DNA of 64,000 bases, taken from assembly GCF_017352135.1 (NCBI RefSeq), contig NZ_CP071457.1:1-64000 (forward strand). The letters are read 5' to 3'. Position numbers and translations under genes: made by a program. The notes beneath the pieces are model-generated. The model worked only from the letters and a program-made list of their open reading frames with translations. It was not told where the DNA came from and did not search any database. Positions 25,714 through 35,149 of this stretch are shown here, piece by piece; position 1 is the first letter of the stretch, and each line of letters opens with the position of its first letter. The stretch comes from Rhizobium lentis (GTDB lineage: Bacteria > Pseudomonadota > Alphaproteobacteria > Rhizobiales > Rhizobiaceae).

Positions 25714-26691
25714 TCAGAACCGGTGTTCCGCTCCTTCGACCGGATTTGCCCAGACGGTCATGCCGGACGCAAACGGCGTCTCGCCTTCGGCGCGCACGAC
25801 CATCTCGCCGAGGTCGGAGACGTCGAGATAGAGGATCGCATCGGCCCCCAATCGTTCCACATGCCGGATTGTGCCCTGCCACTGTCCGGCGGTTTCGGAA
25901 AGCCGGATATGTTCCGGGCGGATGCCATAGGTCGTGCAGTTCATTCGTCGCGCCGTCTCGCCGCCATAGAGGTTCATCTTCGGGCTGCCGATGAAGCCGG
26001 CGACGAAAGGGGTTGCCGGATTGCGGTAGAGTTCCATCGGGCTGCCGATCTGCTCGACTGTCCCGCCGTTCAGCACGACGATCTTGTCGGCCATGGTCAT
26101 CGCTTCGACCTGATCATGGGTGACGTAGATCATCGTCGACTTCAGTCGCGCGTGCAGATCTGAGATCTCGAGGCGCATCTGGGCTCTGAGCGATGCGTCG
26201 AGGTTGGAAAGCGGCTCGTCGAACAGGAAGACCTTGGGATCACGCACGATCGCCCGGCCGATAGCGACGCGTTGCCGCTGACCGCCGGAAAGCGCTTTCG
26301 GCTTTCTCTGCAGGAGATGGCTGAGCTGCAGCGTTTCGGCTGTCGCCGCCACCTTGGCGGCGATCTCAGCCTTCGGGCGACCAGCAAGAGAAAGGCCGAA
26401 ACCAATATTCTCGGCCACCGTCATATGCGGGTAAAGCGCATAGCTCTGGAACACCATGGCAATGCCGCGGCCGGAGGGTTCGGCATAGGTCACATCCTTG
26501 CCGCCGATGGTCAGCGTGCCCGACGTCGTCTCCTCCAGGCCGGCGATGATGCGCAGCAGCGTCGATTTTCCGCAGCCCGACGGACCGACGAAAACGACGA
26601 ACTCGCCGGAGGCAACCTCCAGATCGACCCCCTTGATGACTTCGAGGGCGCCGAAGCTCTTGCGAACCTGCTTGAGAGTGAGCTCAGCCAT
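25714..26691 (-). CDS. ABC transporter ATP-binding protein, UgpC/MsmK-like
   Basis: A 325-residue ATPase of the CUT1 sugar-importer group: Walker A GPSGCGKST (about 37-45), signature LSGGQRQRVAIGRAI, Walker B VFLFDEP, and His in IYVTHDQVEAMTMADKI. A shortened C-terminal regulatory domain follows from about residue 240. It powers the two permeases encoded just upstream and is the last gene of the rhamnosidase operon, with a possible hairpin behind it. Confidence 0.92.
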   Translation of the reverse strand: MAELTLKQVRKSFGALEVIKGVDLEVASGEFVVFVGPSGCGKSTLLRIIAGLEETTSGTLTIGGKDVTYAEPSGRGIAMVFQSYALYPHMTVAENIGFGLSLAGRPKAEIAAKVAATAETLQLSHLLQRKPKALSGGQRQRVAIGRAIVRDPKVFLFDEPLSNLDASLRAQMRLEISDLHARLKSTMIYVTHDQVEAMTMADKIVVLNGGTVEQIGSPMELYRNPATPFVAGFIGSPKMNLYGGETARRMNCTTYGIRPEHIRLSETAGQWQGTIRHVERLGADAILYLDVSDLGEMVVRAEGETPFASGMTVWANPVEGAEHRF

Positions 26692-26696
26692 TCCTG

Positions 26697-27524
26697 CTAC
26701 CCTTTGACTCCGCCCGATGTCATGCCGGCGACGATCTGGCGATTGAAGAAGATGAAGACGATCAGCGGCGGGATCGTCACGAGGAGGATGTTCATGAAGA
26801 GCAGATTGTACTGGCTCGAATACATGCTCTGGAAATTATAGAGCGTCAGCTGCACCGTCACGTTCTCCTTGCCGGGGAGGTAGTAGAGCGGATTGGTGAA
26901 GTCGTTGAAGATGGCGATCGACTGCACGACGATGTTGGTGACGGTCACCGGCTTCAGAAGCGGCAGAACGACCCTGAAGAAGATCTGCCGCGGCTTGGCG
27001 CCGTCGATAAGCGCCGCCTCGTCGAGATCGCGCGGGATCGTCGCGATGAACGACCGGTAGAGCAAGACCGAAAAGGAGAGATTGTAGGCGACCTGGATCA
27101 GGATCATGCCGGTCATGGTCTTGAAGAGCCCGATGTGCTGCAAAAGGCCGATTGTGGGCACGACAGCCGGCGGCATCATCAGACCGGCGAAAAGCGCAAT
27201 GAGGGCCACCCGGTTCCAGGCGGTCTTGCGGCGCTGCATGACATAGCCGACCATCGCCGACAGCAGGATCAGGATCGTGACGGAGACGACGGTGATCAGG
27301 GTGGAATTGAAATAGGCGAGCACGAGCTGATAGTCGCGCGCCTTGAAGACGGCGACGAGATTATCCCAGAACAGCCAGTGCTCGGGTAGTTCGAAGTCGA
27401 GGCGGGAGGCTTCGGATTTCGATTTGACCGCCTGCAGAGCGACAAAAACGAAAGGCATGACAAACATGACGGCTGCAACGGCAAGGGCTATCGCGCCCGT
27501 CACATAAGGGCGGAGGCTTCTCAT
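26697..27524 (-). CDS. ABC sugar permease, MalG-like
   Basis: A 275-residue permease with six predicted helices (VTGAIALAVAAVMFVMPFVFV first). The coupling loop EAALIDGAKPRQIFFRVVLPLLKP identifies a CUT1 carbohydrate permease. The start is the ATG that overlaps the preceding permease's stop by four bases; a longer open frame upstream runs through that gene and is rejected. It forms the pore with its partner. Confidence 0.92.
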   Translation of the reverse strand: MRSLRPYVTGAIALAVAAVMFVMPFVFVALQAVKSKSEASRLDFELPEHWLFWDNLVAVFKARDYQLVLAYFNSTLITVVSVTILILLSAMVGYVMQRRKTAWNRVALIALFAGLMMPPAVVPTIGLLQHIGLFKTMTGMILIQVAYNLSFSVLLYRSFIATIPRDLDEAALIDGAKPRQIFFRVVLPLLKPVTVTNIVVQSIAIFNDFTNPLYYLPGKENVTVQLTLYNFQSMYSSQYNLLFMNILLVTIPPLIVFIFFNRQIVAGMTSGGVKG

Positions 27525-28399
27525 TCCTCGACCTCGCGTCGGTTGAACCACAGGGTAAACGGCAGGATGATGACGGCGATCAGCGCAAACAGGATGACGT
27601 TTCCGGCCGTCGACAGGCCGTAGAAACCAGCCTGATACTGCTTGTAGATGACCGAGGCGATCACATCGGAGGAGAAACCAGGTCCGCCGCGGGTCATGGC
27701 CCATATCAGGTCGAAAGATCGCAGCCCGCCGATCAGCGACAATGTCACGACGATGACGGTGGCGGGGCGCACCAGCGGCAGGGTGATCCGGAAGAATTGC
27801 TGGAGCCGCGTGGCGCCGTCGATCCGCGCCGCCTCGTAATAGTCGGGGCTGATCGCGGCAAGGCCTGCGATGAAGATCAGGGTGGCGAGGCCGACACCCT
27901 TCCATACATCGACCAGTGCCACGGAAAAAAGCGCGAGCGTCGGATTGGTCAGCCATCCCGGTCCCGGTATGCCGATCGTCTCGAGGGCGACATTGATGAT
28001 GCCCTTCGTCGGATGCATCATCACCGCAAAGGTGATGCCGATGCCGATCGTCGAAACCAGGACCGGGAAGAAGACCAGCGTGCGCAGGAAGCCACGGGCA
28101 AAGATGTTGCTGGTCAGCAGCACGGCGAGCAGCAGTCCGAACACCGTCTTCAGGCCTGAGGTGGTCACGGCGTAGATCAGCGTGTTGACAAGCCCCTTGA
28201 CCAGGAAGGGTTCGGAAAAGAACTGCTGGAAATTCTCGAGCCCGATGAATTCGGCCGTCGTCAGATCCCAGCGCGTGAGGCTGAACCAGAGGGATGAGAC
28301 CGTGGGAAGCAGAAACAGAACGCCATAGATGATCGCAGCCGGAATGAAGAACCACAGTGGGTAGGGCGAATTGCGCGAGCGGGGGCGTGTCTCGGTCAT
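27521..28399 (-). CDS. ABC sugar permease, MalF-like
   Basis: A 292-residue membrane protein starting MTETRPRSRNSPYPLWFFI with GAGGTAGCC before the ATG. It has six hydrophobic segments and the loop EAARIDGATRLQQFFRITLPLVRP, the typical CUT1 EAA motif. It follows the binding-protein gene after 65 bases and overlaps the next permease by four bases. Confidence 0.92.
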   Translation of the reverse strand: MTETRPRSRNSPYPLWFFIPAAIIYGVLFLLPTVSSLWFSLTRWDLTTAEFIGLENFQQFFSEPFLVKGLVNTLIYAVTTSGLKTVFGLLLAVLLTSNIFARGFLRTLVFFPVLVSTIGIGITFAVMMHPTKGIINVALETIGIPGPGWLTNPTLALFSVALVDVWKGVGLATLIFIAGLAAISPDYYEAARIDGATRLQQFFRITLPLVRPATVIVVTLSLIGGLRSFDLIWAMTRGGPGFSSDVIASVIYKQYQAGFYGLSTAGNVILFALIAVIILPFTLWFNRREVEE

Positions 28400-28464
28400 G
28401 GCTACCTCTTCGATCGGGTGGAGCCTCGCTCCATCAGGAGCGAGGTGATTGGCCCGAAGGATCG

Positions 28465-29748
28465 CTACCAATTGGGCAGACCGAGCTGCTTGGCCTGCTT
28501 GCGCACGTCGTCATCATAAAGCTTCGCGGCGTCGGCCGGCTGGCGAATACCTGAGCCGACTTCGACCGTGATTTGCTCAAGCGACGGCCCCTTGACCGGC
28601 GAAACGAATTCGAGCGCCGGCGTCGTCTTGCCCTTGGCCTCGAAGTAAGGGGTCATATCCTTGACCACAGGGGGCACATCGGCAGGCAGATCGCAGCCCT
28701 CGACCAGGGAGGGGCCCTGAACGGTGTTGGTGTCGATCATGATCTTGCAGCCCTCGACACCTCCGGCGAAATCCACGAACTTCTTGGCTTCTTCGACATG
28801 CCGGCTGGTGGCGGGAATGTAGAGGGCAGGCGGCATCCAGACCGTCAGGCCGTTGATTGCGGCGTCATCGCTCGGCTGAGCGAAGAAGCCGACATCGCCG
28901 AGATTCTCGGGATAGTTCTGCTTGAGCACGCCGACTGCGAAAGTCAGCATCGGATAGTGCGCCGCCTCGCCGGTCGCGACCATTCTCAGCCCGTCATCAT
29001 AGCTTGCCGCGCCGAAGTCCTCGTTCATCAAGCCGGCATCATGAACATCCTTCAACCGCTCGAAGCCTTTCATGGCTGCCGGCGTATCGGCATATTTCGC
29101 CTTGTTGGCGGTATAGTCGGCGGCGAAGTTCGGCACGGCGGCATGAAGATTGTAATAGTCGGCCAGAACGAACAGCTGCGAGGTCCAGGTATCGCGATAG
29201 GTCTGGGCGACTGCGACCTTGCCCGCAGCCTTGACCTTTTCGTTGTTGGCCATGAACTCCGCCCATGTCTTCGGGACGGAGAGGCCGAGCTCATGGTAGA
29301 TCTTTCTGTTATAGAGGATGCCGCCCGCCATCGCCGTGCCGAAGGGGACGCCGTAGAGCTTGTCGTCGGCGCGGACGACGGTCTTGAAACCTTCGTCCAC
29401 CTTTGCCTGCGATGAGAGGCCGCTGAGGTCGACAAGCGTCTGGGCAGGTTTCAGCGCCTGCAGCAGCGAACCGGAATTGTAAAGGAACACATCGGGCATC
29501 TCCCCCGTTGCCAGACGCGTCTTGACGATGTTGTCGCCTTCGCCGCCGCCAGGCCGCTGCTCGATTTCGATGATCACGTCGGGCGTTTTGGCCTGGTAGG
29601 CCGCAACCAGTGCTTCGGCCGCAGCGACCGTGTCGGGACTATTGTCGATCAGGAATGACAGCGTGACTTCCGCATGCGACGGGCTGGCCGCTACCAGCGC
29701 CAAAAGCATGGATGCGCCCGCAAGAACGAGTTTTATCCGATGTGTCAT
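28465..29748 (-). CDS. ABC sugar-binding protein (extracellular family 1)
   Basis: A 427-residue binding protein with a Sec signal peptide (LVLAGASMLLALVAASPSHA, cleavage near residue 26). The mature part contains IIEIEQRPGGGEGDNIVKTR, then MPDVFLYNSGSLLQALKPAQ and LYGVPFGTAMAGGILYNRKI, the family-1 solute-binding pattern for sugars and oligosaccharides. It sits between the rhamnosidase gene (37 bases upstream) and the permeases, so its ligand is probably a rhamnose-containing oligosaccharide or glycoside. Confidence 0.9.
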   Translation of the reverse strand: MTHRIKLVLAGASMLLALVAASPSHAEVTLSFLIDNSPDTVAAAEALVAAYQAKTPDVIIEIEQRPGGGEGDNIVKTRLATGEMPDVFLYNSGSLLQALKPAQTLVDLSGLSSQAKVDEGFKTVVRADDKLYGVPFGTAMAGGILYNRKIYHELGLSVPKTWAEFMANNEKVKAAGKVAVAQTYRDTWTSQLFVLADYYNLHAAVPNFAADYTANKAKYADTPAAMKGFERLKDVHDAGLMNEDFGAASYDDGLRMVATGEAAHYPMLTFAVGVLKQNYPENLGDVGFFAQPSDDAAINGLTVWMPPALYIPATSRHVEEAKKFVDFAGGVEGCKIMIDTNTVQGPSLVEGCDLPADVPPVVKDMTPYFEAKGKTTPALEFVSPVKGPSLEQITVEVGSGIRQPADAAKLYDDDVRKQAKQLGLPNW

Positions 29749-29785
29749 GACGTTCCTCCTCTGAACGGTGTGACGTATGCGCTCC

Positions 29786-32107
29786 TCAAATATTGGGTAG
29801 GGAAAAGACCAACCGGTGCGTCCCGGCGGGGAGAACTACTTCCTCGATGACGGGCTCTCCGTTGAGCGACGGGTTCTGATGCCGCCGCCCCGGCCGGAAG
29901 CGGCCGACGCAGCCTTCCGGAAGCGTCAGCACATAGGCGACCTCGCTGCCCGTGCAGAGCCAGCCGGCCTCGATGCGCCCCTGGCTGATATCGTGATAGG
30001 CCGAAACCGGCGAGAGCGACGGGATCGGCGCAGGGTCGACGATCACCTCGGCAAATCCCGGTGCTGCCGGGCTTGGCGAAATTCCGGCGACGCATTCGAA
30101 CAGCCACTGGCAGACGGCGCCATAGGCGTAGTGGTTGTAGCTGTTCATATCGGGTTCGTAGATGGTGCCGTCGGGCGCCATCGAATCCCAGCGCTCCCAG
30201 ATCGTCGTCGCTCCCTTCGAGACCTGATAGAGCCACCCCGGCACATCCTCCTGCAGGAAGACCTTCTCGGCGAGATCGTCCATTCCGAGCTTCGTCAGGG
30301 CCGGCAAGAGGGCAGGGGTGCCGATGAAGCCGGTGCCGATCTTGTAGTCGGCATCGATGATCGCCTGCCTGAAATGCTGGCGGGCCGCCTCATGATGCTC
30401 GCCCGGGATCAGGTCGTACAGGAAAGCCAGCGCATAGGATGTCTGGTCGTTATGGGCGAGCCGCCCAGCCGGCGTGATGAATTCGTTGGCAAAAGCCGCG
30501 CGGATTTCGTCGGCGCGGTCTTTCATCTGCACCGCAAGCGCGTGCTGGCCGAGGACGGCTGCGATCTTCGCCAGAAGATCGGTCGAGATGAAATGGTAGA
30601 GGGTGGCTGCGCAGTCGTCGGCAATCGTCGGGCGCGGCTTTCTGTTGTCACCGACCGGCTGCAGCCAGTCGCCGAAGGTGAAGCCGCGGGCGCCCCAATG
30701 CGAGGGCGGATGGACAATCGGGCCGTCCGAGATGGACCAGACGAAATCGACCCAGCGCACCATCGAGCCCAGGCACTCCGAAAGAACGGACCGGTCGCCG
30801 TAATGGGTGTAGAGGACCCAGGGGATCACGACAATCGCGTCGCCCCAGCCGGTCGAGCCGGCATAGCCCGGGAAATTGCCGGGGTGCAGACGCGTCGGGT
30901 CGGGCGAGAAATGCGAAACGGCGCCGTCCTCGCGCTGGTCGGCCATCACATCGCGCAGATATTTCCGCAGGAACGACTGGCCGTCGCTCAGCCAGCATGC
31001 GGTTGCGGCAAAGACTTGGGCATCACCCGTCCAGCCCAGGCGTTCGTCGCGTTGCGGGCAATCTGTGGGCACTTCGATGAAATTGGCGCGCTGCGACCAG
31101 ATGGTATTTTCAACCAGGCGATTGACGAGAGGATTGCCCGAGGTGAAGCCGCCCGCCGGTTCCGGCACCGAGGAGATTGGGATCGACGCGATTTCAACAA
31201 TCTCCGCATCGCCTTTGATCGTCACCCTGGCATAACGGAAGCCGTGAAAGGTGAAATGCGGCGCGTAGGTCTCGTCGCCATCTCCGTGCAGCGTATAGAG
31301 GGTATGCGCGGCGGCGGCGCGATAGTTGCGATTGTCGAAATGGCGTTCCGGTCCAAGGACTTCCGAGTGCTCGACCCGCACTTCGGTGCCGGCAACACCC
31401 CGGACCGTGTATCTGACGTAGCCGCCGACATTCTGGCCGAAATCATAGACGGTCCTGCCGTCATCGTCGGTCCAGCTTTCGATCGGGACAAGCGGCCGCA
31501 GCTCCTGCACCGCCGCGGTTTCATGCGCGACGAGCAGCGCTCTGTCGAACGGCAGACTTTCCGTGCCATGGGTCTCGTTGAGATTTTCCTGGCGGGCATC
31601 ATAGATCTCGCCGAAATAGATCCCCGATTTCCGGATCGGCAGGGGGCCGCTGCGCCAGGTGGTGTCGGTGGAAAGAATGACGCCGTCAGGGCCGACCAGA
31701 TCGGCGATGGCGCCGATCCTGTCGCCCCAGCAGTTCGGGATCGCCTTGGCGCCCCACATCAAAGGTGAGCGGTACCATCCGTCCGCAAGCCAGATTTCGA
31801 TCCGATTGAGGCCTGACTTGAGCAGGCTCGAGACGTCGTATCGCTGATAGGCAATGCGATCATCGTAATTCGTCCAGCCCGGCGTCAGCAGGTCGGCGCC
31901 GACCCGGGCGCCGTTGATGAAGCAGCGGTAGAGGCCAAGCGCGGAGATGAAGAGTTCGACCGGAAGCCCGGCGCCATCGTGATCGAAGGTCTTGGAGACG
32001 AAGCTCGCGGGCGTTCCCTGGCCGCCGTCCGACAGCGGCGCGATCATGTCGCCGGACCAGGCGCGCGAAACGAGATTGCCGTCGATGGCTGCCGGCTGAA
32101 AGTTCAT
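29786..32107 (-). CDS. Alpha-L-rhamnosidase (GH78)
   Basis: A 773-residue GH78 enzyme. The N-terminal beta domains include YRCFINGARVGADLLTPGWT and the DGWYRSPLMWG segment. The (alpha/alpha)6 catalytic region has the GH78 hallmark DCPQRDERLGWTGDAQVF, which carries catalytic acidic residues, and DGAVSHFSPDP. The C-terminal beta domain includes PAPIPSLSPVSAYHDISQG. No signal peptide is seen, so it should act in the cytoplasm on imported glycosides. GGGAGGAC precedes the ATG; a start 28 codons upstream would include the operator and is rejected. It is the first gene of the operon. Confidence 0.92.
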   Translation of the reverse strand: MNFQPAAIDGNLVSRAWSGDMIAPLSDGGQGTPASFVSKTFDHDGAGLPVELFISALGLYRCFINGARVGADLLTPGWTNYDDRIAYQRYDVSSLLKSGLNRIEIWLADGWYRSPLMWGAKAIPNCWGDRIGAIADLVGPDGVILSTDTTWRSGPLPIRKSGIYFGEIYDARQENLNETHGTESLPFDRALLVAHETAAVQELRPLVPIESWTDDDGRTVYDFGQNVGGYVRYTVRGVAGTEVRVEHSEVLGPERHFDNRNYRAAAAHTLYTLHGDGDETYAPHFTFHGFRYARVTIKGDAEIVEIASIPISSVPEPAGGFTSGNPLVNRLVENTIWSQRANFIEVPTDCPQRDERLGWTGDAQVFAATACWLSDGQSFLRKYLRDVMADQREDGAVSHFSPDPTRLHPGNFPGYAGSTGWGDAIVVIPWVLYTHYGDRSVLSECLGSMVRWVDFVWSISDGPIVHPPSHWGARGFTFGDWLQPVGDNRKPRPTIADDCAATLYHFISTDLLAKIAAVLGQHALAVQMKDRADEIRAAFANEFITPAGRLAHNDQTSYALAFLYDLIPGEHHEAARQHFRQAIIDADYKIGTGFIGTPALLPALTKLGMDDLAEKVFLQEDVPGWLYQVSKGATTIWERWDSMAPDGTIYEPDMNSYNHYAYGAVCQWLFECVAGISPSPAAPGFAEVIVDPAPIPSLSPVSAYHDISQGRIEAGWLCTGSEVAYVLTLPEGCVGRFRPGRRHQNPSLNGEPVIEEVVLPAGTHRLVFSLPNI

Positions 32108-32126
32108 CAAGTCCTCCCGGTCATTT

Positions 32127-32154
32127 GTAGAACGTTCTCCATATAACGTTCTAC
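32127..32154. promoter_or_regulatory. Double palindromic LacI-type operator
   Basis: GTAGAACGTT (32127-32136) and AACGTTCTAC (32145-32154) form a perfect ten-base inverted repeat with an eight-base spacer. The left arm also lies in a full palindrome, AGAACGTTCT (32129-32138). The AACGTT centres are 14 bases apart, in keeping with CG-centred LacI-family sites. It lies just upstream of the rhamnosidase ribosome-binding site and 94 bases before the divergent LacI gene, which is its probable binder. Confidence 0.75.
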
Positions 32155-32247
32155 ATTTTTTTCGGAAGCGCAATAGAAATTTCGTCGCCACTCTGCCATG
32201 GTGTTTATGGGCTATTGTGACGGCCCGCAGAGTAGCCCAGAGATTTC

Positions 32248-33306
32248 ATGTCGATCGACGAGAAAAAGAGACTGCAACGAAATGATCGCGTGACGATCCG
32301 GACAGTGGCAACGCATGCGGGCGTATCGGTCGCCGCCGTTTCCAAGGTGATGCGAAACGCCTATGGCGTCAGCGAAGCGCTGCGGGCAAGAGTGACCGAC
32401 GCTATTGAAGCGCTTGGATATCGGCCTTCACGGGCGGCGCGGGGGCTGCGGGGCCGGAGTTTCACCATCGGCGTGCTGCTGATCGATATTCGCAACCCCT
32501 TCCTTCCCGAGGTGATCGCCGGCGTCAACGGCGTACTGGCCCCTTCGCACTACCAGGCGATGATCGGCGTCAGCGATGCGCGCGTGCAGCTCGAGACGTC
32601 ACTGATCGAGTCGATGATCGACTATAAGATGGACGGCCTGATCCTCGTTGCGCCGCGACTGCCCTCGGAGATCATCGCAAAATTCGCGGCAGAGATACCG
32701 ATTGTGGCGGTTGGTTACCACGATGCCGGCGCCACGGCCTTCGACACCGTCAATGCCGACGACCAGCGCGGGGCGGAGATTGCAGTGGAAGCGCTGCTTG
32801 CCTGCGGCTATCGCGACATCGAAATGCTGAGCCTCGGCGAGCGCGAGGGGCACCAGGTCTCCGTCGTCCGCCAGCGTGAGATCGGCTTCCGCCGGGCAAT
32901 GCAGCGCAGCGGGCTCGGCTCGTCTGCGCCGATCACCAAGATCCCGATCGCTCCGCCAAAGCGGGAAGAAACGATGCGGAAATTCCTGTCACGGAAAAAC
33001 AGGCCGCGCGCCGTCTTCTGCTGGAGCGATCTTGACGCCATCACGCTGCTCAGCCTGGCGATGGAGATGGGCGTGCGTGTGCCGGAAGATCTTGCTGTCG
33101 TCGGCTATGACAATTCGTCGACCGCTGCCCTCGGTCTCGTCAATCTCGCAAGCATCGATCAGTCGGGCCGGGAGCTCGGCCAGGTCGCCACCCGCACGCT
33201 GATTTCGAGAATAGAGGGACGCACCGGCGCCGAGCATATTTTGCAGATCCCCTCGCTGGTCGGCCGCAACAGTCTGACCCGTTCCAGCAGCGCTTCAGGC
33301 GCATAG
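32248..33306 (+). CDS. LacI family transcriptional regulator (of the rhamnosidase operon)
   Basis: A 352-residue LacI-type repressor. The helix-turn-helix is at about residues 17-45 (VTIRTVATHAGVSVAAVSKV), followed by the hinge region GYRPSRAARGLRGR. A periplasmic-binding-protein-like sensor domain begins with FTIGVLLIDIRNPFLPEVI, and VVGYDNSSTAALGLVNLASI is the usual C-terminal mark. It is divergent from the rhamnosidase operon, with the double palindrome at 32127-32154 between them. It probably represses that operon until a rhamnose-derived sugar is bound. Confidence 0.92.
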   Translation: MSIDEKKRLQRNDRVTIRTVATHAGVSVAAVSKVMRNAYGVSEALRARVTDAIEALGYRPSRAARGLRGRSFTIGVLLIDIRNPFLPEVIAGVNGVLAPSHYQAMIGVSDARVQLETSLIESMIDYKMDGLILVAPRLPSEIIAKFAAEIPIVAVGYHDAGATAFDTVNADDQRGAEIAVEALLACGYRDIEMLSLGEREGHQVSVVRQREIGFRRAMQRSGLGSSAPITKIPIAPPKREETMRKFLSRKNRPRAVFCWSDLDAITLLSLAMEMGVRVPEDLAVVGYDNSSTAALGLVNLASIDQSGRELGQVATRTLISRIEGRTGAEHILQIPSLVGRNSLTRSSSASGA

Positions 33307-33355
33307 CGCGATGGAATGGCCGGCTGCCGCTATCCGGTTTGCCGGCCCCGTTGTC

Positions 33356-34267
33356 TCAGGCCGCCTTGCCGAGTTTCGAGGGACGCGTGGCGGCGGCCTT
33401 CTCGACCATGGCGATGACTTCGGTGCGCCGCGCGCCCGAAAGCGGCAGCCGCGGCATGCGGACACGTTCGGAGCCGCGGCCCATGATCTGCTCGGCGAGC
33501 TTGATAGACTGCACGAGGTCGTGCTCGGCATCGAGATGCAGAAGCGGCATGAACCAGCGGTAGATCCTGCGGGCCTCTTCCCAGTCGCCGCGTTCAGCGG
33601 CCGCAACGAGTTGCACGGATTCCTGCGGGAAGGCGCTGGTGAGGCCGGAGACCCAGCCCTTGGCGCCGAGCATCAGGCCTTCGAGCGCGACGTCGTCGAG
33701 GCCGGCGAAGATATCGAAACGATCGCCGAAGGCGTTGATGAGGTCGGTGAAGCGGCGCGGATCCGGCGCGCTCTCCTTGACCGCCTTGATGTTCGGCACG
33801 TCGGCCAGCACCTTCAGTACATCGGCGCCGATGTTGACGCGGTAGGCGGGCGGGTTGTTGTAGAGCATGATCGGCAGCGAAGTCGCTTCGGCGACGGTGC
33901 GGAAATGCGCGATCAGCTCTTCCGGCTTCGGCACATAGACCATGGCCGGCAGCAACATCAGGCCGTCGGCGCCGAGCTTTTCGGCGTCGCGGGCATAGGC
34001 GACGGCACGGCGCGTGTCGAATTCGGAGACGCCCGTGACGACAGGAACGCGGCCGTTGACGACCTCGACGGCGGCTTTCAGGATTGTGCGTTTCTCATCG
34101 GGATCGAGCGAATTGTTCTCGCCGCAGGTGCCCATGACGATCAGCCCGTTGACGCCGTCATTGACGAGTGCGTCCTGAACACGTTGGGTTGCGGAGATAT
34201 CCACGGAAAGATCTTCGTTGAACTGCGTCGTTACGGCGGGAAATACGCCCTTCCATCCTGTTGTCAT
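33356..34267 (-). CDS. DapA-family (dihydrodipicolinate synthase/N-acetylneuraminate lyase type) aldolase
   Basis: A 303-residue class I aldolase barrel. GTCGENNSL (47-55), the catalytic Tyr136 in LPIMLYNNPPAYRVN, and the Schiff-base Lys164 in NIKAVKESAPD are all placed as in the family. The substitution of GTTGE by GTCGE and the divergent GntR gene suggest a catabolic lyase or deaminase rather than lysine synthesis. GGAG precedes the ATG. The neighbouring proline-type peptidase would fit a hydroxyproline-pathway deaminase, but sugar-acid aldolases of this family are equally possible. Confidence 0.85.
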   Translation of the reverse strand: MTTGWKGVFPAVTTQFNEDLSVDISATQRVQDALVNDGVNGLIVMGTCGENNSLDPDEKRTILKAAVEVVNGRVPVVTGVSEFDTRRAVAYARDAEKLGADGLMLLPAMVYVPKPEELIAHFRTVAEATSLPIMLYNNPPAYRVNIGADVLKVLADVPNIKAVKESAPDPRRFTDLINAFGDRFDIFAGLDDVALEGLMLGAKGWVSGLTSAFPQESVQLVAAAERGDWEEARRIYRWFMPLLHLDAEHDLVQSIKLAEQIMGRGSERVRMPRLPLSGARRTEVIAMVEKAAATRPSKLGKAA

Positions 34268-34313
34268 CGATCGAAACTCCGTTAAAGTTGGTTCCTTATA
34301 TACAAACTGTCGA

Positions 34314-34331
34314 CAAGACTCAATCGTCTTG
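34314..34331. promoter_or_regulatory. Inverted repeat in the DapA/GntR divergent promoter
   Basis: CAAGAC (34314-34319) and GTCTTG (34326-34331) form a perfect six-base inverted repeat with a six-base spacer. On the minus strand, TTGAGT (overlapping the repeat) and TATATA or TATAAG downstream could be the -35 and -10 of the DapA-family gene. It is a plausible operator for the divergent GntR protein; nothing direct shows binding. Confidence 0.4.
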
Positions 34332-34406
34332 ATCGCGCAAATTCGTAAGGCGTTGCGGAAATCGGTCGAAACGCAATAAAAGGCTTCTCATGAAGGGGAG
34401 GGACAG

Positions 34407-35120
34407 ATGCAAAACGATACAGAAAATGTGCGGGTGCGCGGTTCCGGCACGCAGAGCATCTATCTCGCGCTGCGCCGGGAAATCCTGTCGATGGCGCTCG
34501 AACCCGGCAGCCCGCTCGATGAAGTTCGGCTTTCGGAGCGTTTCGGCATGTCGAGGACGCCTATTCGCGAGGCGCTCTTGCGGCTTGCCGCCGACGGCCT
34601 CGTCACGACGCTGCCGAACCGCAACACGATTGTTGCCCCGATCGATTTCGCAAGCCTGCCCACCTATTTCGAGGCGCTGACGCTGATGTACCGGGTGACG
34701 ACGCGCGGGGCCGCCGAGCGGCGGAACGGCGACATCATGAAGAGAATCCGCCTCCATCAGAAGGACTTCGCCGACGCGGTTGCCGAGCGGGATCCCTATG
34801 CAATGATCGAGGCGAACCGCGAATTCCACGTGGCGATCGCCGAGCTTGCCGGCAATTCCTATTATACGGCCTTCTTCGCCAGGCTGCTCGATGAAGGCCG
34901 GCGTATCCTTCGGCTTTATTATTCGACCTTCGATGACCGTCTGCCGCGCCAATATGTCGATGAGCATGAGGAAATCATTGCCGCGATCGACGCCGGCGAC
35001 GCCGAACGCGCCGACCGGCTGGCAATTGCGCATGCCGGGCAGATCGTCCGGCAGATCCAGGACTATATCGCCCGCGACCTCGACCGGCCGGTGGCGATCG
35101 ACATATCGCAAAGCCGCTGA
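34407..35120 (+). CDS. GntR family transcriptional regulator (FCD type)
   Basis: A 237-residue FadR-type regulator. The winged helix lies at about residues 12-75 (IYLALRREILSMALEPGSPL, then LSERFGMSRTPIREALLRLA). The FCD helical domain follows, with ANREFHVAIAELAGNSYYTAFF near its centre and a metal-ligand-like HEEIIAAIDAGD near the end. It lies divergent from the DapA-family gene and 29 bases before the peptidase gene, so it probably controls both. Effector unknown, presumably a small carboxylate. Confidence 0.9.
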   Translation: MQNDTENVRVRGSGTQSIYLALRREILSMALEPGSPLDEVRLSERFGMSRTPIREALLRLAADGLVTTLPNRNTIVAPIDFASLPTYFEALTLMYRVTTRGAAERRNGDIMKRIRLHQKDFADAVAERDPYAMIEANREFHVAIAELAGNSYYTAFFARLLDEGRRILRLYYSTFDDRLPRQYVDEHEEIIAAIDAGDAERADRLAIAHAGQIVRQIQDYIARDLDRPVAIDISQSR

Positions 35121-35149
35121 ACCAAGCGCAGAAAGAACAGGAAAACGAC

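Noticed and set aside
29816..31768. Open frame of 650 codons on the plus strand opposite the alpha-L-rhamnosidase
   Set aside because: Composition is Arg/Gly/Asp-rich without domain motifs; the minus strand carries unmistakable GH78 blocks.
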